64,000 nt of DNA from Chloroflexota bacterium (GCA_016219545.1 JACRMH010000003.1:62001-126000), one strand, 5' to 3'. Shown: positions 1 to 10,548, counted from the stretch's first letter. The notes: generated from the letters alone by a model not told the origin. Translations and numbers: made by a program.

Positions 1-598
1 GCATTTCCAGCGAAGTATTGATGGCCGCCGCCCCTTCAGCCAAAGCGGACATCACCCGCGCAGTCCGCTGGCTTTCAGTGTAGAGACGGGCATTCAAAAC
101 CGCCACACTGGCCTGGTCGGCGATGGTTTGCATCAATTCCAAGTGTTCTTCATTGAAAGTATTGGGGATAGAATGAACGAGGGTGAGCACCCCCACCAAC
201 CGGTCACGTGCCATAAGCGGCACGCAGATCGCCGACTTCGCGCCGCTCTTTTCGGAGGAGTCATCCGCACGCCGCAACCAACGATCATCCTGGCTGGTAT
301 CCGCCACAAGTGCAGCTTTGCCATGCTGCACTACCCATCCCGCAAGTCCATGTTCCACTGTATCCCGCAATTGCTGGGTGGTGTGGTCCTGGAATTTCGT
401 ACCATACACAATGGTCGCATCCACGGGCTTGCCAAGATCATCCATCACCACGATACTGCCGCGCTCGCCGCCTACATGTTGAAGAGCCGCATAAAGCAAA
501 CGCTGCAACACTGTGCGAAGGTCGAGCGCAGTGGCAACCTCGCGGCTGATATTAATTAATAGTTCCAGCAGGGATCGGGAGCGGTCTTCAATGATCAT
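1..598 (-). CDS. GAF-domain protein, partial (runs off the left edge)
   Basis: Minus-strand open frame with no stop to the edge; translates MIIEDRSRSLLELLINISREVATALDLRTVLQRLLYAALQHVGGERGSIVVMDD...NTFNEEHLELMQTIADQASVAVLNARLYTESQR, typical GAF. Possible GTG start about 12 nt upstream. Confidence 0.8.
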   Translation of the reverse strand, partial: MIIEDRSRSLLELLINISREVATALDLRTVLQRLLYAALQHVGGERGSIVVMDDLGKPVDATIVYGTKFQDHTTQQLRDTVEHGLAGWVVQHGKAALVADTSQDDRWLRRADDSSEKSGAKSAICVPLMARDRLVGVLTLVHSIPNTFNEEHLELMQTIADQASVAVLNARLYTESQRTARVMSALAEGAAAINTSLEM

Positions 599-661
599 CT
601 TTTCAATCACAAATTTAGGACAGATTTATTCAAAGTATAGCCCCTTTGGTACAATTGCGCC

Positions 662-1324
662 ATGTCCCTTGACTTGGCACGTATACAAGCCCTTTGTTTC
701 GATGTAGATGGCACGCTCAGCGACACTGATAACGTCTACACGGAAAAAGTTGCCCGATTTTTACCTCCCTTCCTGTTCAAAAACCCCGATTATTTTGCGC
801 GCCGCTTTGTGATGTGGATGGAAGCGCCCGGCAATGCCTTGCTTGGCATGGCAGATACGCTCAGTCTTGACGATGAAATGGTTGCTGTGATCAACTGGCT
901 GGAACGCCGCCGCAGGAGAGCCTCGAAGGAATTCCTGCTCATCCCCGCGGTGGATGAAATGCTCAGGCAATTGCATGGCCGCTACCCAATGTCCGTTGTC
1001 AGCGCGCGCGATGAACATGGCACAATGGTTTTTCTTGAACGGTTCGACCTTGTGAAATATTTTGATGTGATCGTCACCGGTTTATCGGCAGAACATACCA
1101 AGCCCTATCCCGACCCGGTGTTGCTGGCTGCACAAAAGATGAAAGTCGCACCTGAAAACTGTCTGATGATCGGAGATACGACTGTGGATATGCGTGCAGG
1201 AAAGACCGCCGGTACACAGGTTGTTGGTGTGCTGTGCGGGTTTGGCGAAGAGGCGGAATTAAAAAAATTCGGCGCAGATCTAATATTGTCGGATACGCCA
1301 AAGCTAATTGAAGTATTGAAATAA
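662..1324 (+). CDS. HAD-superfamily hydrolase
   Basis: FDVDGTLSDTDN motif I, MIGDTTVDMRAGKTAG motif; 220 aa. Confidence 0.9.
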   Translation: MSLDLARIQALCFDVDGTLSDTDNVYTEKVARFLPPFLFKNPDYFARRFVMWMEAPGNALLGMADTLSLDDEMVAVINWLERRRRRASKEFLLIPAVDEMLRQLHGRYPMSVVSARDEHGTMVFLERFDLVKYFDVIVTGLSAEHTKPYPDPVLLAAQKMKVAPENCLMIGDTTVDMRAGKTAGTQVVGVLCGFGEEAELKKFGADLILSDTPKLIEVLK

Positions 1325-1346
1325 ACGAGGGACATTGGCAGAATCA

Positions 1347-1377
1347 AAACAGGAGTTGCGAGAACTCCTGTTTTTTT
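1347..1377. terminator. Bidirectional intrinsic terminator between convergent genes
   Basis: AAAACAGGAGTT-gcga-GAACTCCTGTTTTTTT. Confidence 0.85.
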
Positions 1378-1408
1378 GAATCGGCTATAAGCCAAGATAG
1401 AGGCGATG

Positions 1409-2935
1409 TTACGCCGTTTGTACGTGCGCGCCGGCCATCCATAATCCAAGTTGTTCGCGGGAGGCCTTTTTCGCATCCACGATTGCCACGATCTGCCCGC
1501 GGTACATGACTGCGATGCGGTCTGAAAGCGCCATGATCTCATCCAACTCCGCCGAGATGAGCAGGACTGCCACCCCGCGGTCGCGCATTTTGATGATCTC
1601 GCTGTGGATATATTCGATGGAACCGACATCCAGTCCGCGCGTGGGTTGGTTTGCGATGACAAGTTTTACATTGCGGCTGAGTTCGCGCGCAACGATCACT
1701 TTTTGCTGGTTACCGCCGGAAAGTTTGCCGGCATTCACAAAAGCTGAAGGCGTACGCACATCAAAGGCGCTGATCAACTTGCGCGCATTTTCGTCGAGCG
1801 CCTTCGGTTGAATAACACCGCGCTGACTGAATGGCGGATGGTAATAATCGCAAAGAGCCATGTTGTCTGCGACCGTGTAGGAGAGCACAAGTCCGTGGCG
1901 CTGACGATCTTCAGGGATGTGGGCAAGCCCGGCTTCAGTAACGACACGCGGTGGTTTGCCTGTCAGGTCTTTTCCATCAAATATCACTTTGCCACTGGTG
2001 GGTGAACGAAGTCCGGTGAGCGCTTCTGAAAGTTCGGTCTGTCCATTGCCTTGCACACCCGCGATACCCAACACTTCACCGCCACGCACCGAGAAGGAAA
2101 CATTGTGAACCGTTTCAAGGTCACGCTGATCTCGCACAGAAAAGCCTTCCACTTTGAGAACTTCATCCGACGCTTGATGGTCCTTCTTATCCACAGTGAG
2201 GATGACCTGACGACCGACCATCATGTTGGCGAGTTGGGCTGAATCTATTTCTGACGGTATGACCGTATTGACAACCCGCCCCGCACGCATGACCGTGATA
2301 CGGTCTGCAACAGCAAGGACTTCCTTTAATTTGTGAGTAATGAAGATGATGGATACGCCGCGTGCGGTCAGGTCACGCATGATGCGGAAGAGGTCTTCGG
2401 CTTCCTGCGGTGTGAGGACTGCGGTCGGCTCATCGAGGATCACGATCTCTGCATTGCGGTACAAGGTTTTAACAATTTCAACGCGTTGCTGAATACCCAC
2501 AGGGAGAGTACCCACCAATGCGTTCGGGTCTACATCAAGACCGTATTGTTTGGAGATTTCTGTTATTTTTGCTGCAACAGTGGCACGGTCCAATGACCCG
2601 TTTTTGACGGTTTCGTCACCAAGCATGACGTTTTCCGCAACTGTAAAGACGGGGATGAGCATGAAGTGCTGGTGTACCATGCCAATGCCGACTGCAATGG
2701 AGTCTTTTGGCGAGTGAATGGCAACAGGTTTTCCATTGACACTGACCTCACCTTTATCTGGTTTATGCAGCCCGTAGAGAAGATTCATCAAAGTGCTTTT
2801 GCCAGCGCCGTTCTCTCCAAGCAAAGCGTGGATCTCACCTTTGCGAAGGTCGAAGTTGACGTTGTCATTTGCGAGCACGCCGGGGAATTGTTTGGTAATG
2901 CCTTTGGCTTCAAGAACGATTTGAGGTTCAGACAT
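1409..2935 (-). CDS. ABC transporter ATP-binding protein, tandem ATPase, BMP/nucleoside (or sugar) import family
   Basis: Two ABC modules (GENGAGKSTLMNLL, LDEPTAVLTPQEAEDLF; second LSGGNQQKVIVAREL); adjacent permeases and BMP lipoprotein. Confidence 0.92.
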   Translation of the reverse strand: MSEPQIVLEAKGITKQFPGVLANDNVNFDLRKGEIHALLGENGAGKSTLMNLLYGLHKPDKGEVSVNGKPVAIHSPKDSIAVGIGMVHQHFMLIPVFTVAENVMLGDETVKNGSLDRATVAAKITEISKQYGLDVDPNALVGTLPVGIQQRVEIVKTLYRNAEIVILDEPTAVLTPQEAEDLFRIMRDLTARGVSIIFITHKLKEVLAVADRITVMRAGRVVNTVIPSEIDSAQLANMMVGRQVILTVDKKDHQASDEVLKVEGFSVRDQRDLETVHNVSFSVRGGEVLGIAGVQGNGQTELSEALTGLRSPTSGKVIFDGKDLTGKPPRVVTEAGLAHIPEDRQRHGLVLSYTVADNMALCDYYHPPFSQRGVIQPKALDENARKLISAFDVRTPSAFVNAGKLSGGNQQKVIVARELSRNVKLVIANQPTRGLDVGSIEYIHSEIIKMRDRGVAVLLISAELDEIMALSDRIAVMYRGQIVAIVDAKKASREQLGLWMAGAHVQTA

Positions 2936-2944
2936 GGCGGTCTC

Positions 2945-4057
2945 CTATTTCTCGTATGGGATGCCGTCTGCGGCGGGCGGAGTGGTCTTGCCGATGATAC
3001 CGGTCAGAATGATCATGGTGAGAATATATGGGGTGAGTCCCACGATATAGGATTCCTGGAGGAAGGACCATGCCGGGGGAATGACATCACGATAGATCTG
3101 CATATTGATCAACAAGGCTTGTGACGCGCCGAAGACCAACGCGGCGGCCCATGCCCCGATGGGTGTCCAATTGCCGAAGATCATCGCAGCCAGTGAAATG
3201 AAGCCGCGTCCGTTCGTAAGCAAAGGTTCAAAGGATGGAACGGATTCAATGGTGAAGTACGCGCCGGCAAGCCCGGCAAACATTCCACCGATAATGACAT
3301 TGGCATAACGCATCTTGACTACATTGATGCCAACTGTATCTGCGGCTTTGGGGTGCTCACCCACAGCGCGGGTACGCAAGCCCCAACGTGTATTGAACAA
3401 AACATAATGAGAGATAAACACCAATAGAATAGCACTGATGGCAATCGGTTTTTGGTCAAATACGCGATTGATGGCCTGTATATTTTGCAGGCAGGTTTCA
3501 GATGCGCCGCAGATCGAAGTAAATATTTCTGTAATGGGAACATGAATGGTGGGCAAAACACCTGGCGAGGCCGGCACGGACCCTCCAAACACACTGCCCT
3601 TGCCAAAGAATAATTGGCGGTTCAAAAAGCCAGTCAGTCCAACGGCAAGAATGTTGATAACCGTGCCGCCTATGATCTGGTCAACTTTGAAGGTGATCGA
3701 AAGCACTGCAAGAAGCAGGGACATGACTGCACCCGTAAGGATCGCGAAGAATACACCGAATATAATACTAAGCCAGGGGTCAAGCCCAAAGATATGGAGC
3801 ATGTAAATTCCACCCAGCCAGCCGAAGAATGCGGAAGTGAGCATCATGCCTTCAATACCGATGTTAACCACGCCTGAACGTTCACAGAATACACCTGAAA
3901 GCGCACCCAGCGTGAGCGGAGTCGCGACCGCGATGGTGGTGGCCAACATGCTGGTAATGATCAAAAGCGGCGGTTGTTTTACCTGTCCAACCATTACGAC
4001 CACACTGAAGAGAACAGCGATAATCAGAGCGATGAAGCTAAAACGTTTCCAGTCCAT
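2945..4057 (-). CDS. ABC transporter permease (BMP/nucleoside type)
   Basis: 370 aa multi-TM protein with NIGIEGMMLTSAFFGW motif; within operon. Confidence 0.9.
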   Translation of the reverse strand: MDWKRFSFIALIIAVLFSVVVMVGQVKQPPLLIITSMLATTIAVATPLTLGALSGVFCERSGVVNIGIEGMMLTSAFFGWLGGIYMLHIFGLDPWLSIIFGVFFAILTGAVMSLLLAVLSITFKVDQIIGGTVINILAVGLTGFLNRQLFFGKGSVFGGSVPASPGVLPTIHVPITEIFTSICGASETCLQNIQAINRVFDQKPIAISAILLVFISHYVLFNTRWGLRTRAVGEHPKAADTVGINVVKMRYANVIIGGMFAGLAGAYFTIESVPSFEPLLTNGRGFISLAAMIFGNWTPIGAWAAALVFGASQALLINMQIYRDVIPPAWSFLQESYIVGLTPYILTMIILTGIIGKTTPPAADGIPYEK

Positions 4058-4066
4058 AATTCTCTC

Positions 4067-5206
4067 CTAGCCTCCCCAGCCCCTAGTAAGCACGACGCGT
4101 TCCCCTTTGGATTTGATGCGATAGATATAACGTATGATCGCATCTGCCGCAACGAAGAGCAGGATCAATGCTTGTATCATGGAGATCAAGTCCACTGGTA
4201 ATTGTGTGAGGAATTGCATACGCGTTGCGCCATTGCGCATTGCCGCAAAAAGGAATGCCGCCAGCACTATTCCCAAAGGATGGGATTTCCCAAGCAGGGC
4301 AATTGCAATGGCATCATATCCGTAACCGATCGAGAAGCCAAGTTCATGGCGGTAATTCAGGCCGGTGACTTCAATTGCCCCTGCCAAACCTGCCAATGCG
4401 CCTGAAAACATCATCGTGAGGATAATTGTACGCTTCACATTGATACCCGCATATTGGGCGGCATCCGGGTTTAGCCCTACTGTGCGGATCTCAAAGCCGA
4501 GTGTTGTTTTGTTGAGCAGCCACCAGATAAAGAATGCAACGAGTAATGCGAGTACGAAACCCCAATGCACGCGAAGCCCCTCGAAGATGGCAGGCATACG
4601 GGCGCTTTCCGCAATAAGGGGAGTGCGCGCGATCACATTCGTGGGACTTCTATCTTTCATTATTCCATTCAAAAGATACGAGGTTGTGTTCAAGGCAATG
4701 TAGTTCATCATGATGGTATTGATGACTTCATGTCCGCCCGTGTAAGCTTTCAATGCGCCAACGATGCCCGCCCATACGCCGCCCATTAACATGCCTACGA
4801 TAATAGCCAGGGGCAGGTGAATGTAAATCGGCAGGTCGAAACCCAGCCATTCAGGCAGAGCATAACCGATCAGTGCGGAAAACACGGCGCCAACAGCCAA
4901 CTGTCCTTCCGCCCCGATGTTGAACAAACCACCTTTAAAACCCAGCGCTACTGCCAGTCCGGCAAATATATAAGGTGTTGCCCAAACAGCCGTTTCACTC
5001 AAGGCCTTCTTTGAACCAAATGAGCCTTCGATCAAACCCTTGTATGCCAGTAATGGATCCCCGCCCACCCATTTGATGATAATGCCGCCAATAATCACTG
5101 CGGTCAGAATGGCAAGAAATGGGACCAGGCTGGCATCTGAAACAGATTGCAGTATTCTTTTTATTGGCGAATTTGATTGCTTCTCTGATTGCATCCTTCG
5201 CTCCAA
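4067..5206 (-). CDS. ABC transporter permease (BMP/nucleoside type)
   Basis: 379 aa multi-TM protein, FNIGAEGQLAVGAVF motif. Confidence 0.9.
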   Translation of the reverse strand: MERRMQSEKQSNSPIKRILQSVSDASLVPFLAILTAVIIGGIIIKWVGGDPLLAYKGLIEGSFGSKKALSETAVWATPYIFAGLAVALGFKGGLFNIGAEGQLAVGAVFSALIGYALPEWLGFDLPIYIHLPLAIIVGMLMGGVWAGIVGALKAYTGGHEVINTIMMNYIALNTTSYLLNGIMKDRSPTNVIARTPLIAESARMPAIFEGLRVHWGFVLALLVAFFIWWLLNKTTLGFEIRTVGLNPDAAQYAGINVKRTIILTMMFSGALAGLAGAIEVTGLNYRHELGFSIGYGYDAIAIALLGKSHPLGIVLAAFLFAAMRNGATRMQFLTQLPVDLISMIQALILLFVAADAIIRYIYRIKSKGERVVLTRGWGG

Positions 5207-5297
5207 TGGAACATGTGAATTATGGGACGATTATATCAAACAAGTGCTTTATTCCTTATGGAATTTTTCATGCCAAAACATTACAAATAATTAAAAC

Positions 5298-5333
5298 AAA
5301 AAGTGGAAAGAGGGTTACCTCTTTCCACTTTTA
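5298..5333 (-). terminator. Intrinsic terminator-like hairpin between lipoprotein gene and permease genes
   Basis: AAAAGTGGAAAGAGG-gtta-CCTCTTTCCACTTTT, 15-bp perfect stem just after the lipoprotein stop codon (minus strand). Confidence 0.75.
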
Positions 5334-5352
5334 TTACATCAAAAACTGAATC

Positions 5353-6531
5353 TTACTGGGCGGGTTTGGCAGGAGCAACACCGGTTGTGATGGAGCCGTC
5401 GAGCAAGCCAGCGTTGATCGCTTCCATGGCAGCCTTGACTTCAGCGGGAACTTCAGCGTCAAGATCGTGGTAGGGAGCATAACCAGCTTTGCCAGTGAAG
5501 TTACCAGCTGCGATCGAACCATCTTTGGCAGCGGCAACCAATTCGGCAACACCGGGTACGATGAGTTTCATCGCACTGGTGAGCATGCGGGAAGCAGCTT
5601 CGGGCAGGGTCAGGTATTGGTCAGCATCAACGCCAATGGCGAAAGCGCCGGCCTGAGCCGCACCTGTGATGGCACCGTTACCGGTAAGACCACCGCAACC
5701 GAAGATCGCATCCGCGTCCTGATCCATCATGGATTTGGCGGTTTGGGCGCCCCATTCAGGATCGGTGAATGTCTTATCGAAACCCACATCGCTGTGGTAC
5801 ACAACGAATACTTCGGTGGTTGTGCCGCTCAGCGGTGCGTAGTTCGCATCTGCATAGGCAGCGCCAGCTTTGTAGCCTTCACCATAGCGCCAGACTGGAG
5901 GAACAACATCGGTACCGCAAACGGCGCCGATCTTGTGGCTGGTGGACATCATCGCGCCGAGGGCGCCGACGAGGAAGCCAGCTTGATCTTCAGGGAAGTT
6001 CAAACCAGTTACGTTGGCGGAATCATCAGCGGTGTCTTCGGTGTACTGCCAGGCCTGGAACTGATCCACACCAATGAACTTAATATTGGGGTAGGCAGTA
6101 CCGGCGGCAAAGGTAGCTTCGCCGAGACCAAAACCAACGGTTACGATCACATCGAAGCCGGCATCAGCAAAGGTGGCGATGTTCTTGGCATAGTCTTTGG
6201 CATCAGCGGTCTCGATGAATTGAACCAAGTCAGCGGAGCCATCGGTCTGAGCCTGTTGAACGCCTTCCCAAGCGGACTGGTTGAAGGACTTGTCATTGAC
6301 CTTGCCCACATCGGTAACGAGACCAACGCAGAAAACTTCAGGTTTGACACAATCAGCTTGTGTGATCTCAACCACAGGCGCTTCGGTCGGGGCCGCAGTG
6401 GGGGCTTCGGTAGCAACGACAGGGGGTTCCGTCGGAGCAACAGTGGGAGCCGCAGTTGGGTTCCCGCCGCAGGCTGTGAGGATCATCGAGGCGATGAGCA
6501 CCAAAGCCATAGTAAAGTAAAGCTTTTTCAT
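5353..6531 (-). CDS. BMP-family ABC transporter substrate-binding lipoprotein
   Basis: Lipobox MILTACGG, Thr/Pro-rich linker, VGLVTDVGKVNDKSFNQSAWEGVQ motif typical of the BMP (PnrA-like) family. Confidence 0.93.
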   Translation of the reverse strand: MKKLYFTMALVLIASMILTACGGNPTAAPTVAPTEPPVVATEAPTAAPTEAPVVEITQADCVKPEVFCVGLVTDVGKVNDKSFNQSAWEGVQQAQTDGSADLVQFIETADAKDYAKNIATFADAGFDVIVTVGFGLGEATFAAGTAYPNIKFIGVDQFQAWQYTEDTADDSANVTGLNFPEDQAGFLVGALGAMMSTSHKIGAVCGTDVVPPVWRYGEGYKAGAAYADANYAPLSGTTTEVFVVYHSDVGFDKTFTDPEWGAQTAKSMMDQDADAIFGCGGLTGNGAITGAAQAGAFAIGVDADQYLTLPEAASRMLTSAMKLIVPGVAELVAAAKDGSIAAGNFTGKAGYAPYHDLDAEVPAEVKAAMEAINAGLLDGSITTGVAPAKPAQ

Positions 6532-6647
6532 TTTTCTTCTCCTAGAAGAGTAGGTTTTAATGGCCTGCCTATATTTTTAGCATAGCCTTACGACTGGGCA
6601 AGTATAAATCCTTATTTTTTATTGTGCAAGCCTGAACAAACTGAGAG

Positions 6648-7628
6648 TCATGGATTTTGCATAGTCTGCACTTGCATCGAATCGGCGATGGATCGTTCAA
6701 GGGAAAAAGTAGGTTCCCAACCCATTTCACGTTTTATTTTTTCATACGAGCAAGGCTTGTCAATATTCATCTGCGAAGGACGGCGCACGCCGGGGTTTAG
6801 ATTCAGCAGATCCAGCAGAGCCACAAATTTATCCATGAGACTCAGCCCAAATGGTGAAAGCGCCACAACGGGCATGTCTTTTTTTATGTGTTGGACAATT
6901 GCGCGGGTAAACTCGACCGTGCGCGCATTATATGAAGAGACGATGTATCTTTCGCCGCTGCGCCCCCTCGTCAGCGCAAGGATGACCGCGCGCGCCACAT
7001 CGCGCACGTCCACAAACGGGTTGACATAATCCATCATCGGCATGAATGGCATTTTACGAATCGTTTTTGCCACGATGTCCACACGCTCGGAACCGGGACC
7101 GAGGATCACGCTTGGATTCAAAATAATAACGCGCATATCGCCGGACATTTCCTTTAATTCGATCTCACTCAACAATTTGGTATATCCGTAAATATCATCC
7201 TTGCGCTTGAATTCAAGATCGGGGATCATCGTCTCATCCGTAATTTGCGGCGGACGAAAATCAAGGGATGATATTGAACTGATGAAGATAAAGTTTTTGC
7301 ACCCCGCTTCACGCGCCGCCCGGGCCAGATTACGCGTGCCGATCACATTCGAGTCGAAGATCATTTGCGCGTCGGCTTTTTTGAATGAGACCATGGCCGC
7401 GTTATGAATGACGGTATCCACTCCCCTAAGCTGATCGGCAAAGGATTCGGGCCGGGTCAGATCACCATGCACCCAACAGATGCGGTCCAATTTCTCGATC
7501 TCCAGCATGGTTTTGCGCTGACTGCGCACCAACACCCTCAACTCTCCCTGCGGATCATGAGCATGGATGGCCTGCACAATGTATTGTCCGAGGAAACCAA
7601 GCCCACCGGTGATGAAGGTTATCGCCAT
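6648..7628 (-). CDS. NAD-dependent epimerase/dehydratase family protein
   Basis: ITFITGGLGFLGQYIV Rossmann motif, YGYTKLLSE (YxxxK). Start set at MAITF. Confidence 0.88.
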   Translation of the reverse strand: MAITFITGGLGFLGQYIVQAIHAHDPQGELRVLVRSQRKTMLEIEKLDRICWVHGDLTRPESFADQLRGVDTVIHNAAMVSFKKADAQMIFDSNVIGTRNLARAAREAGCKNFIFISSISSLDFRPPQITDETMIPDLEFKRKDDIYGYTKLLSEIELKEMSGDMRVIILNPSVILGPGSERVDIVAKTIRKMPFMPMMDYVNPFVDVRDVARAVILALTRGRSGERYIVSSYNARTVEFTRAIVQHIKKDMPVVALSPFGLSLMDKFVALLDLLNLNPGVRRPSQMNIDKPCSYEKIKREMGWEPTFSLERSIADSMQVQTMQNP

Positions 7629-7677
7629 GATCTCTCTTCCAGGAGGGGAATGATCACCCAACTTTACTTCTTGACTA

Positions 7678-8328
7678 CTATGATTTCGCTAATAGCCTGT
7701 CCAACTCTTCTTCCAATTGGACTCGCATTCGGATCGCAATGGGCGAGCTGAGGTGACGGCGGATCGTTTCTTCGCTTCGGTCTTTGACGTAATAATCACG
7801 GTAGACCTGGATCAATGAGACAGTTTTCTCCGGGGATACTTTTTCAATGCGGACATCATCGCCCGCCTTGACACTACCCTCTTGGATCACGCGGCAATAC
7901 AAGCCGGGACGTTCCGCTTCCTTGAATTTTTTTACGAACAGCGGATCGCCCATGCGCGCGGCGAAGGTACTGCACGGAATCCGCGGCGCAGTGACTTCGA
8001 GGATGATACCGCCAATGTATAAACGATCCCCGATGTTGAATTGCGCGCATTCCAACTCGCTGATAGTCAAGTTATCACCAAACATGCCAGGTGTGATCTC
8101 ACGCTTCAATTCCTGCGACCACCAATCATAGTCCGCGCCGCCATAAACATAGACAGCCTGATCTGGTCCGCCGTGATGTTTTTTGCTGGCGATGAAATCA
8201 TTACTGATTCCAAGCGAATTGATCTCAACAGACTCGCTGGTTGGGATCTTGTAAATACCTGTCGTTTCAACTTTATTTCCGTTTTGCAGGGTTCGTTCCT
8301 GCCCGATGTTGATGCTGATTAATTTCAT
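7678..8328 (-). CDS. MOSC-domain protein
   Basis: KHHGGPDQAVYVYG...PGMFGDNLTISEL...IGDRLYIGG...PCSTFAARMGDPLFVKKF: YiiM-like MOSC pattern. Confidence 0.9.
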   Translation of the reverse strand: MKLISINIGQERTLQNGNKVETTGIYKIPTSESVEINSLGISNDFIASKKHHGGPDQAVYVYGGADYDWWSQELKREITPGMFGDNLTISELECAQFNIGDRLYIGGIILEVTAPRIPCSTFAARMGDPLFVKKFKEAERPGLYCRVIQEGSVKAGDDVRIEKVSPEKTVSLIQVYRDYYVKDRSEETIRRHLSSPIAIRMRVQLEEELDRLLAKS

Positions 8329-8336
8329 GATTCTCC

Positions 8337-9650
8337 TTAAACCATTAAAGCCAAGAATTGTTCGATATCATTTGTCGCCACTTGCGCGGCGGGAGCGATG
8401 CGGCGCGATACGCCAAAGTACTGGTCAAAGCCGTGAACTGTATCCGGCAGTTCAACATATACCGAAGGGACGTTTGCAATTTGCAAAACGTGATGCAGTT
8501 TCCTGCCCTGGGATGCATCGATCACAAAATCATTATCGCCGCAAATCTGCAGGGTCGGCGGACAATGCGCGCCGACATGTGTCAGCGGCGAATAGAGCTT
8601 ATATTTTTCCGGCACTTCGTTCAAAGTTCCGCCCAACAAGCCGATCAACAACAGGGCGCCACCGGGCATATTCGAATAACGATAAGCAGGGAATGCGCGT
8701 GAGCTGGTCATGAATTTATCCAGCCAGGTTTCATCAAACACACGCGGGAGCATATCTTCTGTGATCTGCGAACTAAATTCAGGCTGGTTCGGATTCGACT
8801 CACCATATTCATCGAAGTATGAAACCAAATCCGTGACGCCCACGAGTGAGATCACGCCGCGAACAGATGTATCCGCTTTCGTTCGCTTTGGCTGGAGCGA
8901 CGGGAAATTTGGTGTGTATGCCGCGAGCAATGCAAGATGCGCGCCGCCGGCCGAGCCCATCAACACAATTCGTTCGGGGTCAATGCCAAGTTCTTCGGCA
9001 TTCTTCTTCATCCAAATGATCGAACGCTTTACATCATCCAGCATTTTTTTCATATCGGCTTCGGGCGCAAGCGAGTAAGCCACATCCATGACCACGTGAC
9101 CCTGGTTCACCAGCCGTGCAAATAATGGACGTGAGAGAAAGTCTTTGTCCACGGCCTGCCAGAGGCCGCCATGTAGGTAGATCACGCCCAAACGTGTGCG
9201 CTTCACTTCGGACGGTGGCAGCCACAGGTCACAGTAAAGAGGCGACGCGCTTCCAATGTCAATATCCTTTTGATAGAGTCCGAGCGGACTGGATGGCTGG
9301 ATCAGTTGATAAGGACGCGACAAGCGAGTCCACAGATCAGGATGAATCTTCTGTTCCCAATCTTTGCCGAACGCGAGATCGAATGCGTCATGCCGCTTCG
9401 TCACACGGACCGTGTGCCTGATCCCGGCAAATGCGCCGAATAACCCGCTGACAGTTGATGCGCGGTCTCCAGAGATGAAGCCGATCAACGCGCCGAGCGC
9501 GCCTGCGATGGCAAGGAAGGGCGCCCACGCGCCCGCCCATAATTTGGGAAGCCACATCGCTCCGCCTGCGCGGCCCTTCGGCGAACGGATAAGAGTCAGT
9601 AGCCCGAAGAATGCAGAGATAAAACCAAGGATGCGGGAAAGTTTTTTCAT
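8337..9650 (-). CDS. Alpha/beta hydrolase (esterase/lipase, HSL-like) with N-terminal TM segments
   Basis: VIYLHGGLWQ and GSAGGAHLALLAAY motifs. Start set at MKKLSRILGF; the longer ORF N-terminus overlaps a repeat and the divergent gene. Confidence 0.85.
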   Translation of the reverse strand: MKKLSRILGFISAFFGLLTLIRSPKGRAGGAMWLPKLWAGAWAPFLAIAGALGALIGFISGDRASTVSGLFGAFAGIRHTVRVTKRHDAFDLAFGKDWEQKIHPDLWTRLSRPYQLIQPSSPLGLYQKDIDIGSASPLYCDLWLPPSEVKRTRLGVIYLHGGLWQAVDKDFLSRPLFARLVNQGHVVMDVAYSLAPEADMKKMLDDVKRSIIWMKKNAEELGIDPERIVLMGSAGGAHLALLAAYTPNFPSLQPKRTKADTSVRGVISLVGVTDLVSYFDEYGESNPNQPEFSSQITEDMLPRVFDETWLDKFMTSSRAFPAYRYSNMPGGALLLIGLLGGTLNEVPEKYKLYSPLTHVGAHCPPTLQICGDNDFVIDASQGRKLHHVLQIANVPSVYVELPDTVHGFDQYFGVSRRIAPAAQVATNDIEQFLALMV

Positions 9651-9712
9651 TGACGGCATTATATCCCCATGCGCGTAATTCGCAGGGCGTATAATCAGCG
9701 GGCTCTCAATCA

Positions 9713-9755
9713 TGGAATGCTTCGTCGAGGAAAACGCTCTCCTCGCAACGACATC
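9713..9755. repeat. Dispersed repeat, family A (GTCGTTGCGAGGA...GAAGCAATC-like)
   Basis: rc: TGTCGTTGCGAGGAGAGCGTTTTCCTCGACGAAGCATTCC; matches other family A copies in the window. Confidence 0.65.
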
Positions 9756-9771
9756 AATATTTGGAAAACTC

Positions 9772-10548
9772 ATGGACATACTTGTACTTAAATTAATTCT
9801 CGCCCCTATCATTATCGGCTCTGCCAGTCTTGCGGGCCGCCGCTGGGGGCCGGCCGTCAGCGGCTGGATCGTTGGGATGCCGCTCACGTCGGGTCCGGTC
9901 ATTTTTTTTGTTGCGCTGAGTCACACGAAAGCATTTGCGGCGAATGCGGCGCTGGGCGTGTTGAGTGGTGGACTCTCCCTCGTGGCTTATGCCCTCACCT
10001 ATTCATGGCTGGCAGTGAAGTTTCGCTGGCAGGTTGCCATCACGGGCAGCTTGCTTGTATTCGCAACCAGCACCACCATTCTGCAAAATGTCACTTTTCC
10101 GCTTTTGCAGATCTTTGGGATTCTCTGCATCGTCATCGTGCTTGGATTACGTCTGATGCCGAAGGATGCGGACATCATAGAAAGTGAAGAAAAGCCGGGC
10201 AAATGGGACATCCCATTTCGCATCTTGATCGGGACAAGTTTCATCCTGCTATTGACAGGCATCGCCCCGCTGATCGGTTCACGCCTGACCGGATTGCTGA
10301 CCACGATCCCCTTGTATGTCACCATTCTGACGATCTTCGCGCACCGGCATCAGGGTCCGGCCGCGGCCGCCCACGTGTTGCGCGGACTCCTTTACGGCAT
10401 GTTCGCATTCACCGGATTTTTTATTGTGTTAAGTTTGTTGATAGAAAAGACAAGCCTGGCAGTTTCTTTTGGCACGGCAGTAATGACTGCGTTGGTTGTG
10501 CAGGGTTCATCGTTGTTGATCTTGAATCTGTTACATAGAAAATCATAG
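9772..10548 (+). CDS. Multi-TM membrane protein, function unknown
   Basis: Hydrophobic 258 aa from MDILVLKLILAPIIIGSASLAGRRWG; upstream part of the ORF is repeat DNA. Confidence 0.75.
   Translation: MDILVLKLILAPIIIGSASLAGRRWGPAVSGWIVGMPLTSGPVIFFVALSHTKAFAANAALGVLSGGLSLVAYALTYSWLAVKFRWQVAITGSLLVFATSTTILQNVTFPLLQIFGILCIVIVLGLRLMPKDADIIESEEKPGKWDIPFRILIGTSFILLLTGIAPLIGSRLTGLLTTIPLYVTILTIFAHRHQGPAAAAHVLRGLLYGMFAFTGFFIVLSLLIEKTSLAVSFGTAVMTALVVQGSSLLILNLLHRKS

Noticed and set aside
5467-6585. 372-aa plus-strand ORF
   Set aside because: Antisense to the confidently assigned BMP lipoprotein; low-complexity Gly/Ser composition; no domain wording.
9651-9902. 84-aa N-terminal extension of the alpha/beta hydrolase ORF
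   Set aside because: Covers a family A repeat and the start of the divergent membrane protein; a better start is at MKKLSRILGF.
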